Positions 33,778 to 42,631 of a DNA stretch of 64,000 nt are shown piece by piece; the stretch's first letter is position 1, and each line of letters begins with the position of its first letter. The translations under genes were made by a program, and so were the position numbers. The notes under the pieces were generated by a model. It had not been told where the DNA came from, searched no databases, and worked only from the letters and a program-made list of their open reading frames with translations. This DNA is from Lewinellaceae bacterium (GTDB lineage: Bacteria > Bacteroidota > Bacteroidia > Chitinophagales > Saprospiraceae): assembly GCA_020636005.1 (NCBI GenBank), contig JACJYR010000003.1, positions 806,001 through 870,000 of the forward strand. Reading direction: 5' to 3'.

Positions 33778-36768
33778 TTAAAAAACCAACTCCAAACCGC
33801 CTTGCCAGGATTTTGCCACCGGATAGCCGCCGAAATCCAAACCCACTTCAAATGGGTTGGTACCATTGGGGAATTCAGGCGAATAGCCGCTATACTTCTG
33901 TTTCGTCCATAGGTTGGTGCCACTCAGAAATACCCGGAATTTGCTGATTCTTACTTTCGAAAGCCATTCCACCGGCAAAGAATACCCGATCACTACATTG
34001 CGCAGGCGGAAGAAGCTGCCATCTTCCAGAAAGCGGTCGCTTACCCGGTAGTTGGTGCCACCATTTGTTATACGAGGTTCAGTCTGGCTGGGGTTTTCCG
34101 GCGTCCAGCGATCATAAACGTGCTGTTCCCAATTGTACACGCCAAAACGGAAAGTTTCTTTTGCATTGTACACTTTGTTGCCGGATTGGCCCAGGAAGTC
34201 AATAGCAAAATCAACCCCCTTCCAGTCAAAGCCGGCTGTAAAGCTGTAAATAACATCGGGTATGGCGCTGCCGAGGTAGGTGCGGTCATCTCCGTCAATG
34301 ATGCCGTTGCCATCCAGGTCGGCATAGCGCAGGTCGCCGACATCCTCGCCCCCCAGCCTGGGCAGGCTGTTAAGTTCTTCTTCATTTTGAAAAATGCCAG
34401 CCACCTTGAAACCATAAAACGAGCCAATGGGCTGGCCGACCACCGTATGGCTGGCCGGCTCGCCTTGCAGGAAGGCTGCAAAGATTTCGTTTTTGCCATC
34501 GGCCAGGGCCAGTACTTCGTTGTTGACAAGGCCAAGTGTTGCACCAAAATTGTAGGAGAACTTACCGGCGTTGCGCCAGTTCAGTGTAAAGTCCCATCCC
34601 CTGTTGCGCACCTCAGCTGTGTTCACGATAGGGTCGCCCTGCGATCCGACATAATCCGGAATGGGCACTGCGGCGATGATGTCGTAGGTGTAGCGGTTGT
34701 ACCAGTCCACCTCGAATTCAAGCCTGTTTTTGAAAAGGCCAAGTTCCAGGCCGATGTCGGTTTGGCGGGAGGTTTCCCATTTCAGGTTAGAGTTTGCAAC
34801 GGCAATGAGGGTAGCGCCCTGGTTGAGATCTTCCCCTGGGCCAAAAATGGCATACAGGCCGCTGGAAATGGCGCTCGTGCTGGGGTAGGCGGAACCGGAA
34901 GCCTGGTTGCCAAGAATGCCGTAACTAAACCGGAGTTTTAGCCGGTCAACCAGGGTGAGGTTTTGTACAAAACCCTCTTGCGACAGGTTCCAGCCCAGGC
35001 TGAACGAAGGGAAGTTACCGGTCCGGTTGGGTTCTGTAAACCGGCTCGACTTATCAGTGCGCCAGGAGACGGTCAGGAGGTAACGGTCGAGCAGTGCATA
35101 ATTGATGCGGAACAGATAAGAGGTAAGGGCTTCGTCAATGGCACTTCCATAGTTCTGCTGGGTCGTATCGTTGCCTGCCGAGAGGAAGAGCAGTTCATCT
35201 GCTGTTCCGGGAAAGTTTTCCCTGCTGCCACCCAATTCCTCGTCATACCTTTCCTCGGCGGTGTACCCGCCCAGCACACTGAACCGGTGGGGCCCGATTT
35301 CATGCTCGAAACGGAGGGTCTGCTCCCAAATCCAATCCCGGCTCAGCGTGGAGCCTACGCTGAGGCGATCACTTTTGTTGAGTTGGGACGAACTAACTTC
35401 AAAAACAGGCTCAAAATACTTGCTTTGTCCTTCGCCACGATCAAAGCCAAAGTTGGAGCGAAAAGTGAAGTATTTCAAAAAATGAACATCGCCGTACAAA
35501 TTGCCGAACAGCCGGTTGAATTCATTGTTGTTGTTGCTTTTGTAAAACAAATCTGCCGCTGGGTTGCCGATGGCAGAGCCAAAAAAGGTCGGATCGCTGA
35601 AATCGCCCGTGCTGTCCCGGGGCGCAAATACCGGTGGCATTCGGTAGGCGCCGCCCACCACTCCACCAGGCGCAATCTGAGACTTGGAATTTGTATAGGC
35701 TGTATTGTTGCCGATAGTCAGCCAATCGTTCAACTTGTATTCCGTATTGACACGGATAGTGACCCGTTCAAAATCGGAGTTTTTGACTATACCATCCTGT
35801 TTGAAATAATTCCCGCTGATATTGTAAGAAACTTTTTCTGAACCACCATTGGCCGACAACTGGATGTTGCCGATGGGGGCAGTGCGGAAGACCTCGTCCT
35901 GCCAATCAGTGCCTTCCCCCAAAGCAGCCGGGTCCTCAAAATATTGCTGGCCCCTAAATTCATTGTAAAGTTCAGCGAACTGTGCGGCATTGAGCAGGTC
36001 AATTTTCTTGGTAATTTTTTGGGTTCCATAATAGCTGTTCAAGGAAATGACGGCCTGTTCCCTGTTTTTTCCGCTCTTAGTGGTGATGATGATCACCCCA
36101 TTTGCACCGCGGCTGCCGTATATAGCGGCAGCGGACGCATCCTTTAACACCTCGATGCTTTCCACGTCTAGTGGATTGACAAAAGAAGCATCGTAAGTTA
36201 TCATCCCATCCACCACGTACAGCGGGTTGGCATTGTTCAGCGTGCCCGTGCCACGGATGCGGATAACCGCCCCTGCCCCCGGGGTACCCGAACTTGGAGC
36301 CACATAAACGCCCGCTACTTTCCCTTGCAGTGCTTGTTCTACATTGGCCACGGGCAACCGCTCGATTTCTTCCTTTTTCACCGTGCCCACAGCGCCGGTC
36401 AGGTCGCTCTTTTTCTGGGTACCATAACCGACCACCACCACCTGCTGCAGCAGGGTACTGGCTTCCTCCAGCGCCAGGTCAATGCGATTGCGGCCCCCAA
36501 TAGCTATTTCCTGCGGGGCAAAACCAGTGTAGGAAAACTCCAAGACAGCGTTTGGCCCAGCCACGGTGATGGAGTAGCTTCCATCAATATCCGTAATGGT
36601 GCCGTTGGAGGTGCCTTTTTCCAGGATATTCACCCCGATGAGGGCCTGGCCATCGGAAGTGGCAGTGACGGTGCCTTCAACCCGGTGCTGGCTATACACA
36701 CTGGTGACGGACAGCCAACATGCCCATACCAACAGGAAGAATGGTTTGTGCTTGTAAAATGTATCCAT
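33778..36768 (-). CDS. SusC/RagA family TonB-linked outer membrane transporter
   Basis: A 996-residue TonB-dependent barrel for oligosaccharide import. A signal peptide ends near VTSVYSQ. The carboxypeptidase-D-like regulatory domain is VEGTVTATSDGQALIGVNILEKGT (about 30-105). The SusC box VVVVGYGTQKKSDLTGAV leads into the plug domain (about 115-225, with GSRGANGVIIITTKSG), followed by the 22-stranded barrel ending with a terminal Phe (GGLELVF). It pairs with the SusD gene downstream. Its upstream region shares an element with that of the six-repeat protein gene (36851-36914). Confidence 0.94.
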   Translation of the reverse strand: MDTFYKHKPFFLLVWACWLSVTSVYSQHRVEGTVTATSDGQALIGVNILEKGTSNGTITDIDGSYSITVAGPNAVLEFSYTGFAPQEIAIGGRNRIDLALEEASTLLQQVVVVGYGTQKKSDLTGAVGTVKKEEIERLPVANVEQALQGKVAGVYVAPSSGTPGAGAVIRIRGTGTLNNANPLYVVDGMITYDASFVNPLDVESIEVLKDASAAAIYGSRGANGVIIITTKSGKNREQAVISLNSYYGTQKITKKIDLLNAAQFAELYNEFRGQQYFEDPAALGEGTDWQDEVFRTAPIGNIQLSANGGSEKVSYNISGNYFKQDGIVKNSDFERVTIRVNTEYKLNDWLTIGNNTAYTNSKSQIAPGGVVGGAYRMPPVFAPRDSTGDFSDPTFFGSAIGNPAADLFYKSNNNNEFNRLFGNLYGDVHFLKYFTFRSNFGFDRGEGQSKYFEPVFEVSSSQLNKSDRLSVGSTLSRDWIWEQTLRFEHEIGPHRFSVLGGYTAEERYDEELGGSRENFPGTADELLFLSAGNDTTQQNYGSAIDEALTSYLFRINYALLDRYLLTVSWRTDKSSRFTEPNRTGNFPSFSLGWNLSQEGFVQNLTLVDRLKLRFSYGILGNQASGSAYPSTSAISSGLYAIFGPGEDLNQGATLIAVANSNLKWETSRQTDIGLELGLFKNRLEFEVDWYNRYTYDIIAAVPIPDYVGSQGDPIVNTAEVRNRGWDFTLNWRNAGKFSYNFGATLGLVNNEVLALADGKNEIFAAFLQGEPASHTVVGQPIGSFYGFKVAGIFQNEEELNSLPRLGGEDVGDLRYADLDGNGIIDGDDRTYLGSAIPDVIYSFTAGFDWKGVDFAIDFLGQSGNKVYNAKETFRFGVYNWEQHVYDRWTPENPSQTEPRITNGGTNYRVSDRFLEDGSFFRLRNVVIGYSLPVEWLSKVRISKFRVFLSGTNLWTKQKYSGYSPEFPNGTNPFEVGLDFGGYPVAKSWQGGLELVF

Positions 36769-36850
36769 AATTTATTTTTTTGAAAAATGCTGACCTAAAA
36801 AACCCCTCTCTACCGACCGGGCAATCTTTCGATTTTGCCGTAAAACGGAC

Positions 36851-36914
36851 TGGTTAAGTAGTAGTTTGAAATGGGTTCGACACAGTTTTGAAAATAGTTT
36901 GACTTTGTTGTCAA
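36851..36914 (-). promoter_or_regulatory. Shared PUL upstream element, copy at susC
   Basis: Read on the minus strand it starts TTGACAACAAAG (36903-36914), continues tCAAacTATTTT, and then TGTCGAACC..TTTCAAACTA. The same blocks in the same order are found upstream of the six-repeat protein gene at 40421-40501. It may hold the binding site of the SusR-like regulator and/or a -33 TTG. Confidence 0.55.
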
Positions 36915-37016
36915 CTGTGAAACGGCAGAATACCAACAATTTACTGATGTGAACCTTCGATGTGAAACAGCACCAATGGTGTCGAATAATTTAACCTACC
37001 TAACTTCATCGAAACT

Positions 37017-37056
37017 GAAAAGAAAGTAGCAAGGCATTTGAAGGATGCCTTGCTAC
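37017..37056 (-). terminator. Intrinsic terminator after the six-repeat protein gene
   Basis: A perfect 12-bp stem GTAGCAAGGCAT / ATGCCTTGCTAC with a 7-nt loop, followed on the minus strand by a T-rich run (TTTCTTTTC), 15 bases past the stop codon. Confidence 0.85.
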
Positions 37057-37070
37057 CTAAAGATGAGAGC

Positions 37071-40000
37071 TTACTGCTTCACAAACTTAGCATTGGCCAC
37101 CAGCCGTCCGTCCCTGGTGAAACCTGCCAATGTGTACATGCCGGACTGGAGATTGCCGACTTGCAGGTAGGCAGATGCATCATTGCCCACCCACACGCTG
37201 GCTACCTGGCTGCCCAAAATATTCCTGATTTCCAGGCGGGTCACTTCTCCAAGGTTGTCCACCCGGAGCATATCGTTCACAGGGTTCGGCGCTATGCTGA
37301 GCCGCTCCAGAGGAGCGGGTTCAAAAACGCCAACCATTTGATCACAAGCACCTCCAGCCAGTACCACATCATCAAAATAGTAGGTGACATCACTGGCAGG
37401 GATGTTGTTGATGTCCCAAATCAGGGTAACACGGCGGTAGTTGCCATCGTCAGGCAGCGGGTTCGGGCTGGCCGAAAAGTCCCAGGTAAGTTCTTCCCAT
37501 TCATTTGCCTTGGTGTTGGGAACGGTATTGTCGCCGGAAGTTGCCGGGGCACCTGGCGTAGCAGGATTTTCAAGCTTCATGGTCACAGAGGCGATCTGCG
37601 GGGACCAGATTTTCATTTTCACCAACTTGGTCACGCTCAGGTCAATGTAAGAGGGCAGATCGGCGAACATGCCCTGCCAGGGTTGGCCGCTGTCGGCATT
37701 TTCGATGGCCTTGCCCACTTTCGGGCTGGTATTGATGCCGCTCGGATCGGGGTTGTCCACCACTTCGAAGCCGCCGTCCGTGTCGTTGGGGAAGTATTTC
37801 CATTCCAGCGAAGTAAAAGCGGGATTGTCAAAGCTCATGATACAACCTGTAAAAGGGGCATGTTCCAGGGCGATGTTGTCAATATAATAGGTCTCCACGA
37901 TACCAGAGTGGTTGTTGCCGGCATTGAAAAAGAAACAAACCCTCTTGTGATCCATGCCCTCCTGGTTGGAGAAGTCCACGCTCAGTTTTTGCCATTCCCC
38001 CACATCGGTGTAATCAACTGTCAATTCTGCCGGAGCGCTACTGCCCCCTTCCAGCTTGAAAAGCACCGGGCCTGCCTGGTCGGCCAGCACCATGATGCTC
38101 AACTGGTTGAAAACGGAAAGGTCAATAGCTGCCGGGAAATCATAACAGAGCGCTGCAAACGGCTCGTCTGGCTGATCTTCGTATTTGCCTACCTGTGTTG
38201 AACCATTTACAACCGAAGCCAACGGGTTGAGGACGGTTTCCAGTAAGCTGGCACCTGCGCCGGGTTCGTAATTCCGTTGGCATTCAAAGTCGTCAATGAT
38301 ATTGCTGATAGCCACCACGCCTTCGCATGGATCGACCGTGGAAGCACCTTGGCTAAGGTTGTCGAAAAAGAACATGGCGCCCTGTTCGGCCACACCTGGG
38401 TTGAAAATGAGGTTGATGCTGACCCAGTCGGTGATATTCTGATATTCTGAGAAATCGAAACTGACTGTTTCCCAATTTCCCGGGCTCACGAGGTCACGGG
38501 TCACTTCTTTGTTGCCCTGCGAAACACTTTCCAGTTGCATGGTCACGTTCACCGAACCAATCGGCGCCCACACATCCAGGTTGTACTGAGGTTTCTGTGA
38601 AATATCGATGATGCCGGGTGCCACTGCGGTGAGGGTGGAAAAAGTCGCCGTCCCTTTGGTGTACTTGCCCACCTTGGCAGAAGTGTTCACGCCACCGGGA
38701 GCGGGGTTGTTCACTTCGGCAAAAGTGCCGTGTAGCAGGGTTTGCTGGTCGAGGGGCTCCCAGGGCAGGAAGGCACCGTTTTCAAAGTCCTCGATGACGG
38801 TTTCCGTAGGTTCGGCCCAAAAAATGTCGTCAATATAATAGACATCGCCGGGTTGGCCATCCTGGCCGGCATTGAAGAAAAACACGATTTTGCGGTGGCT
38901 GTTAAGGGCTTCGCTGCTGAAATCCACCGTGTATTCCACCCATTGGTTCACATCGGAGACGTCTTGGGAAATTTCCTTGGCGGGGGAAGCGCCACCTTCC
39001 AGTTTGAAGAGCACGGGCACTATCTTGGACGACCATATTTTGACCTTCAACTGGTTTTTCACACTGAGATCAATTGGGTTTTGATAGTCAATCACCAGGG
39101 CGCCGAAAGGTTCGCCAACCGGGTCGTTGTACTTGCCGACCATGGAGGAATTGTTGACCGGGTTGGGCGCAGGGTTGGGGATCACCGAAAGGCTGTCCCA
39201 GCCATTCACATAGGTAGCATTGCGGTTGCACTCGAAGTCGTCAATGATTTCCGGGTTGGGCGTCGCACCGGCGCAAACACCTTTTGGCACCGCACAAAGG
39301 TTGTCGAAGTAATAGGTATCGCCACTGGTTTCTACTCCAGGGTCAAAAAAGATAATGGCTTTGGTAAGGCCCGTATTGGCAGCAGCATCGGAGAAGTCGA
39401 AGGTGTATTCCTGCCAGGCATTCGTCACACCGATGTTCTTGGTGCGTTCGATATTGCCGCCCGTGCCTTCCAGTTTCAGCAAGACTTGGGTCGGGGCTGT
39501 CGTGTAAACCTGTAGTTTGAACTGGTTGAGCACGCTAAGGTCGAACGGTGTGCCGGTATCGGCCAGCAATAAGCTGTACGAAGTTGTATTTGACTTCACG
39601 TATTCGCCACATTGGGCCGAACTGTTCACGCTGTTGGGGGCTGGGTTGGCCACCGGGCCGGTGAACATGCCATCCAGGCCCTGCCAACCAAGTTCGTTGC
39701 CGGTCTCAAAAGTCTCGTAACAGACGCTTGGCTCGTACCCCTCGATGTCGTCCCAGTAAAAAGTTTCGGCCACGCCGGGCAGGAAGCTGTTGAAGCTGAT
39801 GAGGCATTTGGTCAGCCCGGTCGGATTGGCAGCGCCTGCGGTGAGGTCAAGTGAATATTGCACCCACTTGTTGGCCTCTGTTATCTGGATGAATTTCTCA
39901 ACGGCAGGGCCGGTGCCCTCAAATTTGAGCAAACACTGGGTCGGTGCGATGGGAGACCAGATTTTAACTTTCACCAAGCCATAGTTGGCCATATCGGCCG

Positions 40001-40244
40001 GTGCGGGCAAATCGGCGATGGCAAAATTGAAGTCGGAACCAATATTGGTCGTGTACTTGCCGACGAAGGCACTTGTGTTGGCGCCAGATGCATCGGGGTT
40101 GGCCACTACGCCATCATAGGCACCATTGACCCCGTTCCAGGGCAGGTCGGCAGTGCCGCCTTCAAAGTCTTCGTAAATAACCTGGGCCTGTGCCAACGAA
40201 AATGAAAAGCACAAAGCCATGAGAAAGAGTAAGGAATTTTTCAT
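37071..40244 (-). CDS. Six-repeat secreted protein of the PUL, T9SS type A sorted
   Basis: A 1057-residue protein with signal peptide (MKNSLLFLMALCFSFSLAQAQ) and six tandem modules of about 150-165 residues. Each module opens with a DFE-type strand (YEDFEGG, YETFETG, DDFECNR, EDFENGA, DDFECQR, MSFDNPA). Each then has NPAP..vN.S..VGkY, a central IDLS..n.lkvkiws strand with L.LEG, and WveytvDFS ending ...YyiDdI. This looks like a jelly-roll, carbohydrate-binding-type sandwich. The C-terminal APNPVNDMLRVDN...SGMYTL...FVKQ is a type A T9SS sorting domain. By position next to SusCD and GH144 it is probably a surface glycan-binding protein; no catalytic residues are evident. Confidence 0.75.
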   Translation of the reverse strand: MKNSLLFLMALCFSFSLAQAQVIYEDFEGGTADLPWNGVNGAYDGVVANPDASGANTSAFVGKYTTNIGSDFNFAIADLPAPADMANYGLVKVKIWSPIAPTQCLLKFEGTGPAVEKFIQITEANKWVQYSLDLTAGAANPTGLTKCLISFNSFLPGVAETFYWDDIEGYEPSVCYETFETGNELGWQGLDGMFTGPVANPAPNSVNSSAQCGEYVKSNTTSYSLLLADTGTPFDLSVLNQFKLQVYTTAPTQVLLKLEGTGGNIERTKNIGVTNAWQEYTFDFSDAAANTGLTKAIIFFDPGVETSGDTYYFDNLCAVPKGVCAGATPNPEIIDDFECNRNATYVNGWDSLSVIPNPAPNPVNNSSMVGKYNDPVGEPFGALVIDYQNPIDLSVKNQLKVKIWSSKIVPVLFKLEGGASPAKEISQDVSDVNQWVEYTVDFSSEALNSHRKIVFFFNAGQDGQPGDVYYIDDIFWAEPTETVIEDFENGAFLPWEPLDQQTLLHGTFAEVNNPAPGGVNTSAKVGKYTKGTATFSTLTAVAPGIIDISQKPQYNLDVWAPIGSVNVTMQLESVSQGNKEVTRDLVSPGNWETVSFDFSEYQNITDWVSINLIFNPGVAEQGAMFFFDNLSQGASTVDPCEGVVAISNIIDDFECQRNYEPGAGASLLETVLNPLASVVNGSTQVGKYEDQPDEPFAALCYDFPAAIDLSVFNQLSIMVLADQAGPVLFKLEGGSSAPAELTVDYTDVGEWQKLSVDFSNQEGMDHKRVCFFFNAGNNHSGIVETYYIDNIALEHAPFTGCIMSFDNPAFTSLEWKYFPNDTDGGFEVVDNPDPSGINTSPKVGKAIENADSGQPWQGMFADLPSYIDLSVTKLVKMKIWSPQIASVTMKLENPATPGAPATSGDNTVPNTKANEWEELTWDFSASPNPLPDDGNYRRVTLIWDINNIPASDVTYYFDDVVLAGGACDQMVGVFEPAPLERLSIAPNPVNDMLRVDNLGEVTRLEIRNILGSQVASVWVGNDASAYLQVGNLQSGMYTLAGFTRDGRLVANAKFVKQ

Positions 40245-40309
40245 AGAACATGAATTTAAGCGGTTATGAAAATCAACTGGAAGTATTACCAGTAGTTTTG
40301 AATCCTGAA

Positions 40310-40423
40310 CTAACGATCGATGGAAAAACAATCCCGATATGAGATCGGGATTATTTTTAATAAACCCTTCCGGTACTGGGGTTTTAAAATCAAAACAGGG
40401 AATTTATTTTTTCATCGTACTAA
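40310..40423 (-). repeat. 114-bp dispersed palindromic element, copy 3 (inverted)
   Basis: Reverse orientation relative to the copies at 2561 and 3381. The terminal repeats (TTAGTACGATGAAAAAATAA on the minus strand) and the hairpin AATCCCGAT-ATGAG-ATCGGGATT are preserved. It sits between the shared PUL element and the start of the six-repeat protein gene. Confidence 0.8.
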
Positions 40424-40501
40424 TACTAATAGTCTAAAATGGTTCGACATCGTTTGAAATTGAAGATTCACGCCGGTAAAATGGGTTGGCTTTGTTGTCA
40501 A
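40421..40501 (-). promoter_or_regulatory. Shared PUL upstream element, copy at the six-repeat protein gene
   Basis: Minus strand: TTGACAACAAAG (40490-40501), cCAAccCATTTT, then an extra stretch of about 17 bases, then TTTCAAACGATGTCGAACC. It matches the susC copy block by block. If the 114-bp repeat is discounted, the distance to the start codon becomes similar to that at susC. Confidence 0.55.
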
Positions 40502-40561
40502 TTGTTGTAATTGGCTGAAGCCCAACGACTTTTAAACAAATTCAAACAGGACCAACCGATC

Positions 40562-42394
40562 CTAAATTTTTACAATCCTCTTCCATTCCATCGTATCCCC
40601 TGATCGTATTTGCAAGAAATATATCCCCTTGTCCAATGGGCTGAGATTTATCTTTAACTGGGACTTTCCCACCGGGAAATCGCCGTCCTGGGTTATTTCC
40701 AGGCACTCTTGTCCGTGAATATCATAAAGGCCCAGCGAACAGGGCGTAATTTGTTGAAAATGAAGCCCCACAATGAGTTCATCGCCTGCGGGGTTGGGAA
40801 AGGCCGACCAGTCAATATTCGGGCGCATATCTCTTGCAGCAGTAATATCTTCCGAAAAACCGATGGCTTCCAGGGCCGCCTGGATGGCTGTGTCCGCCAT
40901 GAAACAGTTCCACAACAGGCCAGTGCGGTAGTTCTCGATCATGCAGATGATGGGGCCTTGGTCAATGGCCAGGTAACTGTTTGCAAACCAATCCTGGCCC
41001 AGGTTAAAGGCGTCATAAAAGCCCATGTCGCCCCAAAGCCTTTCTCCGTGCTCCCGGTAAAAATGTTTGAGTGCCGCCATGCTTTCATCAGGCGTGTAAG
41101 GCATGGAAGAAAGTGCGGCCGTCGGGGAGATAGTCCCGTTGTCGGTGCCGGCGCCTGGCGCATGGGCCAGGTACCCAAAGGGATCGTCGCTGGCCGTCAA
41201 GCCCCAGCAAACATCGGAGTAGCCCTCGTGTTGCAGGGGGTTGGCCATGCAATATGCCCGGTTGATGAGGGTGTGGTTCCTGTTTTGGGTGAAATAGTTG
41301 GCGTAGGCATCCTTTTTCTCCCTGGGGTCGAAACCAAGGAAGGAGTAATGGGCAAAAAACAGCGGCCCTCCCAAGGGCGGCCCCACCAGCAACTGATAGC
41401 CATACCAGGTCAGCCCGCTCGTGTAATTTTGTGAGGCCCAGCCAGTATTCCACAGGCTGGCTGGCACTGGATGCGTCGGAGAAGCAATGGCCAGCAGATA
41501 TACCATCATGGCCTCATTGTAGCCCCGGATGGGGAAGTTCATCTGCCACGCATAGTTGGGCGACCAGTGCCAATACAAGATACCTGAATTATTTTTTCGG
41601 TAAAAATCCCACTCTACCGCTTCCCATAGCCCGGTGACCGCTTGCCTTAGCGCATTTTCATAAGGATTATCCTGGCTGAAATACCGGCGGGCACACAGAA
41701 GCCCTTGCATCAGGAAGGCGGTCTCCACCAGATCTCCCCCGTCATCGAACTGGCCGAACGGAATTACATTTCCTGTATTGCCATCCATCCAATGCGGGAA
41801 AACGCCGTGGAACTTGTCCGCAAACTGGAGGAAACTTACGATTTTGAGCAGCCGATCCACCCCTTCCTGCCGGGTGATAAAGCCCCGCTCGACGCCTACG
41901 ATAAGCGCCAGGATGCCAAACCCGGAGCCCCCGGTGGTGACGATATTTCCGCTCGTGTTGCGTTCCCGTGCCATCCCGCTCACGGGGTGCGCAAAATCCC
42001 AGAAGTACCGGAAGGTATATCGTTGTACCATGTCCAGCAGGCCTTCGTCGCCCAATTCTGCCACGGAGGTATTTACGGTGTCCGTCCTTGCAATCTCGGC
42101 GTTGATGCCATTCAGTGCCGACACATAATAATAATAGGTATCGGCGCTGCCAGCCGGGTGCCCGGTGAAGTCTATCAACTTGGTACTGGAAGTAGTCTTG
42201 ATTTCAGCAAAACCGATACCGTCGGTGGAGCGGTAAACTTTATAGTTGGACGGGCTGGAATTTGGGGGCGTTTCCCAGGCCAGTTCCACATGGCTGTCAA
42301 ATCCTTCGGCCATCAGCGGAAAACTGGTCTGGGCGTTTGTTTTAAAACCCAGAAATCCCAGGGCAAAGAGGAGTAAATAAAGAAGTTTGTTCAT
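40562..42394 (-). CDS. GH144-type glucoamylase-family protein (predicted endo-beta-1,2-glucanase), T9SS type A
   Basis: A 610-residue secreted enzyme. Signal peptide MNKLLYLLLFALGFLGFKTNAQ, an FN3-like domain (about 28-115, GFDSHVELAWETPPNSSPSNYKVYRSTDG), then the glycoamylase (PF10091) catalytic domain (about 125-510). That domain shows RYTFRYFWDFAHPVSGMARER, TTGGSGFGILALIVGVERGFITR, FDDGGDLVETAFLMQGLL and YWHWSPNYAWQMNFPIRGYNE. The end is a type A T9SS domain (FPNPAGDELIVGL...KGIYFLQIR). PF10091 proteins of Bacteroidota are classed in GH144, founded on a Chitinophaga endo-beta-1,2-glucanase. Start 42394 gives the signal peptide. It is divergent from the second GH144 gene. Confidence 0.85.
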   Translation of the reverse strand: MNKLLYLLLFALGFLGFKTNAQTSFPLMAEGFDSHVELAWETPPNSSPSNYKVYRSTDGIGFAEIKTTSSTKLIDFTGHPAGSADTYYYYVSALNGINAEIARTDTVNTSVAELGDEGLLDMVQRYTFRYFWDFAHPVSGMARERNTSGNIVTTGGSGFGILALIVGVERGFITRQEGVDRLLKIVSFLQFADKFHGVFPHWMDGNTGNVIPFGQFDDGGDLVETAFLMQGLLCARRYFSQDNPYENALRQAVTGLWEAVEWDFYRKNNSGILYWHWSPNYAWQMNFPIRGYNEAMMVYLLAIASPTHPVPASLWNTGWASQNYTSGLTWYGYQLLVGPPLGGPLFFAHYSFLGFDPREKKDAYANYFTQNRNHTLINRAYCMANPLQHEGYSDVCWGLTASDDPFGYLAHAPGAGTDNGTISPTAALSSMPYTPDESMAALKHFYREHGERLWGDMGFYDAFNLGQDWFANSYLAIDQGPIICMIENYRTGLLWNCFMADTAIQAALEAIGFSEDITAARDMRPNIDWSAFPNPAGDELIVGLHFQQITPCSLGLYDIHGQECLEITQDGDFPVGKSQLKINLSPLDKGIYFLQIRSGDTMEWKRIVKI

Positions 42395-42631
42395 TAGCCT
42401 GTCCTGATACGCTTGCAGCATCAATATTCTGCAAAATCGGTTCTGAATAAAATAATGTTATCAACCATTAAAGGTAGTGTGAAATTAACCATCCGTAACA
42501 GCATGACAAAAATAAAACACCTCACTATTACTACACCATGCAAAAAATCATGCTGACAGTTTGGGTAAAATAGGAGAAAGTTTCCAATGTTTGGAGCACA
42601 GAACGAATGACAATCAAATTTCCTCCCTGCT

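Larger units (their letters stand above)
36769..37070. other. Gene-free region upstream of susC
   Basis: 302 bases. Contains the susC upstream element shared with the six-repeat protein gene (36851-36914) and the terminator of that upstream gene (37017-37056). No clear TAnnTTTG box is seen. Confidence 0.5.
40245..40561. other. Gene-free region upstream of the six-repeat protein gene
   Basis: 317 bases. From the gene outward it holds about 65 bases of leader, copy 3 of the 114-bp element (40310-40423), and the shared PUL upstream element (40421-40501). Confidence 0.6.

Noticed and set aside
33723..33923. 67-residue N-terminal extension of SusD
   Set aside because: The extra residues read the opposite frame of the susC end and lack signal features. 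The lipoprotein start at 33722 is clear.
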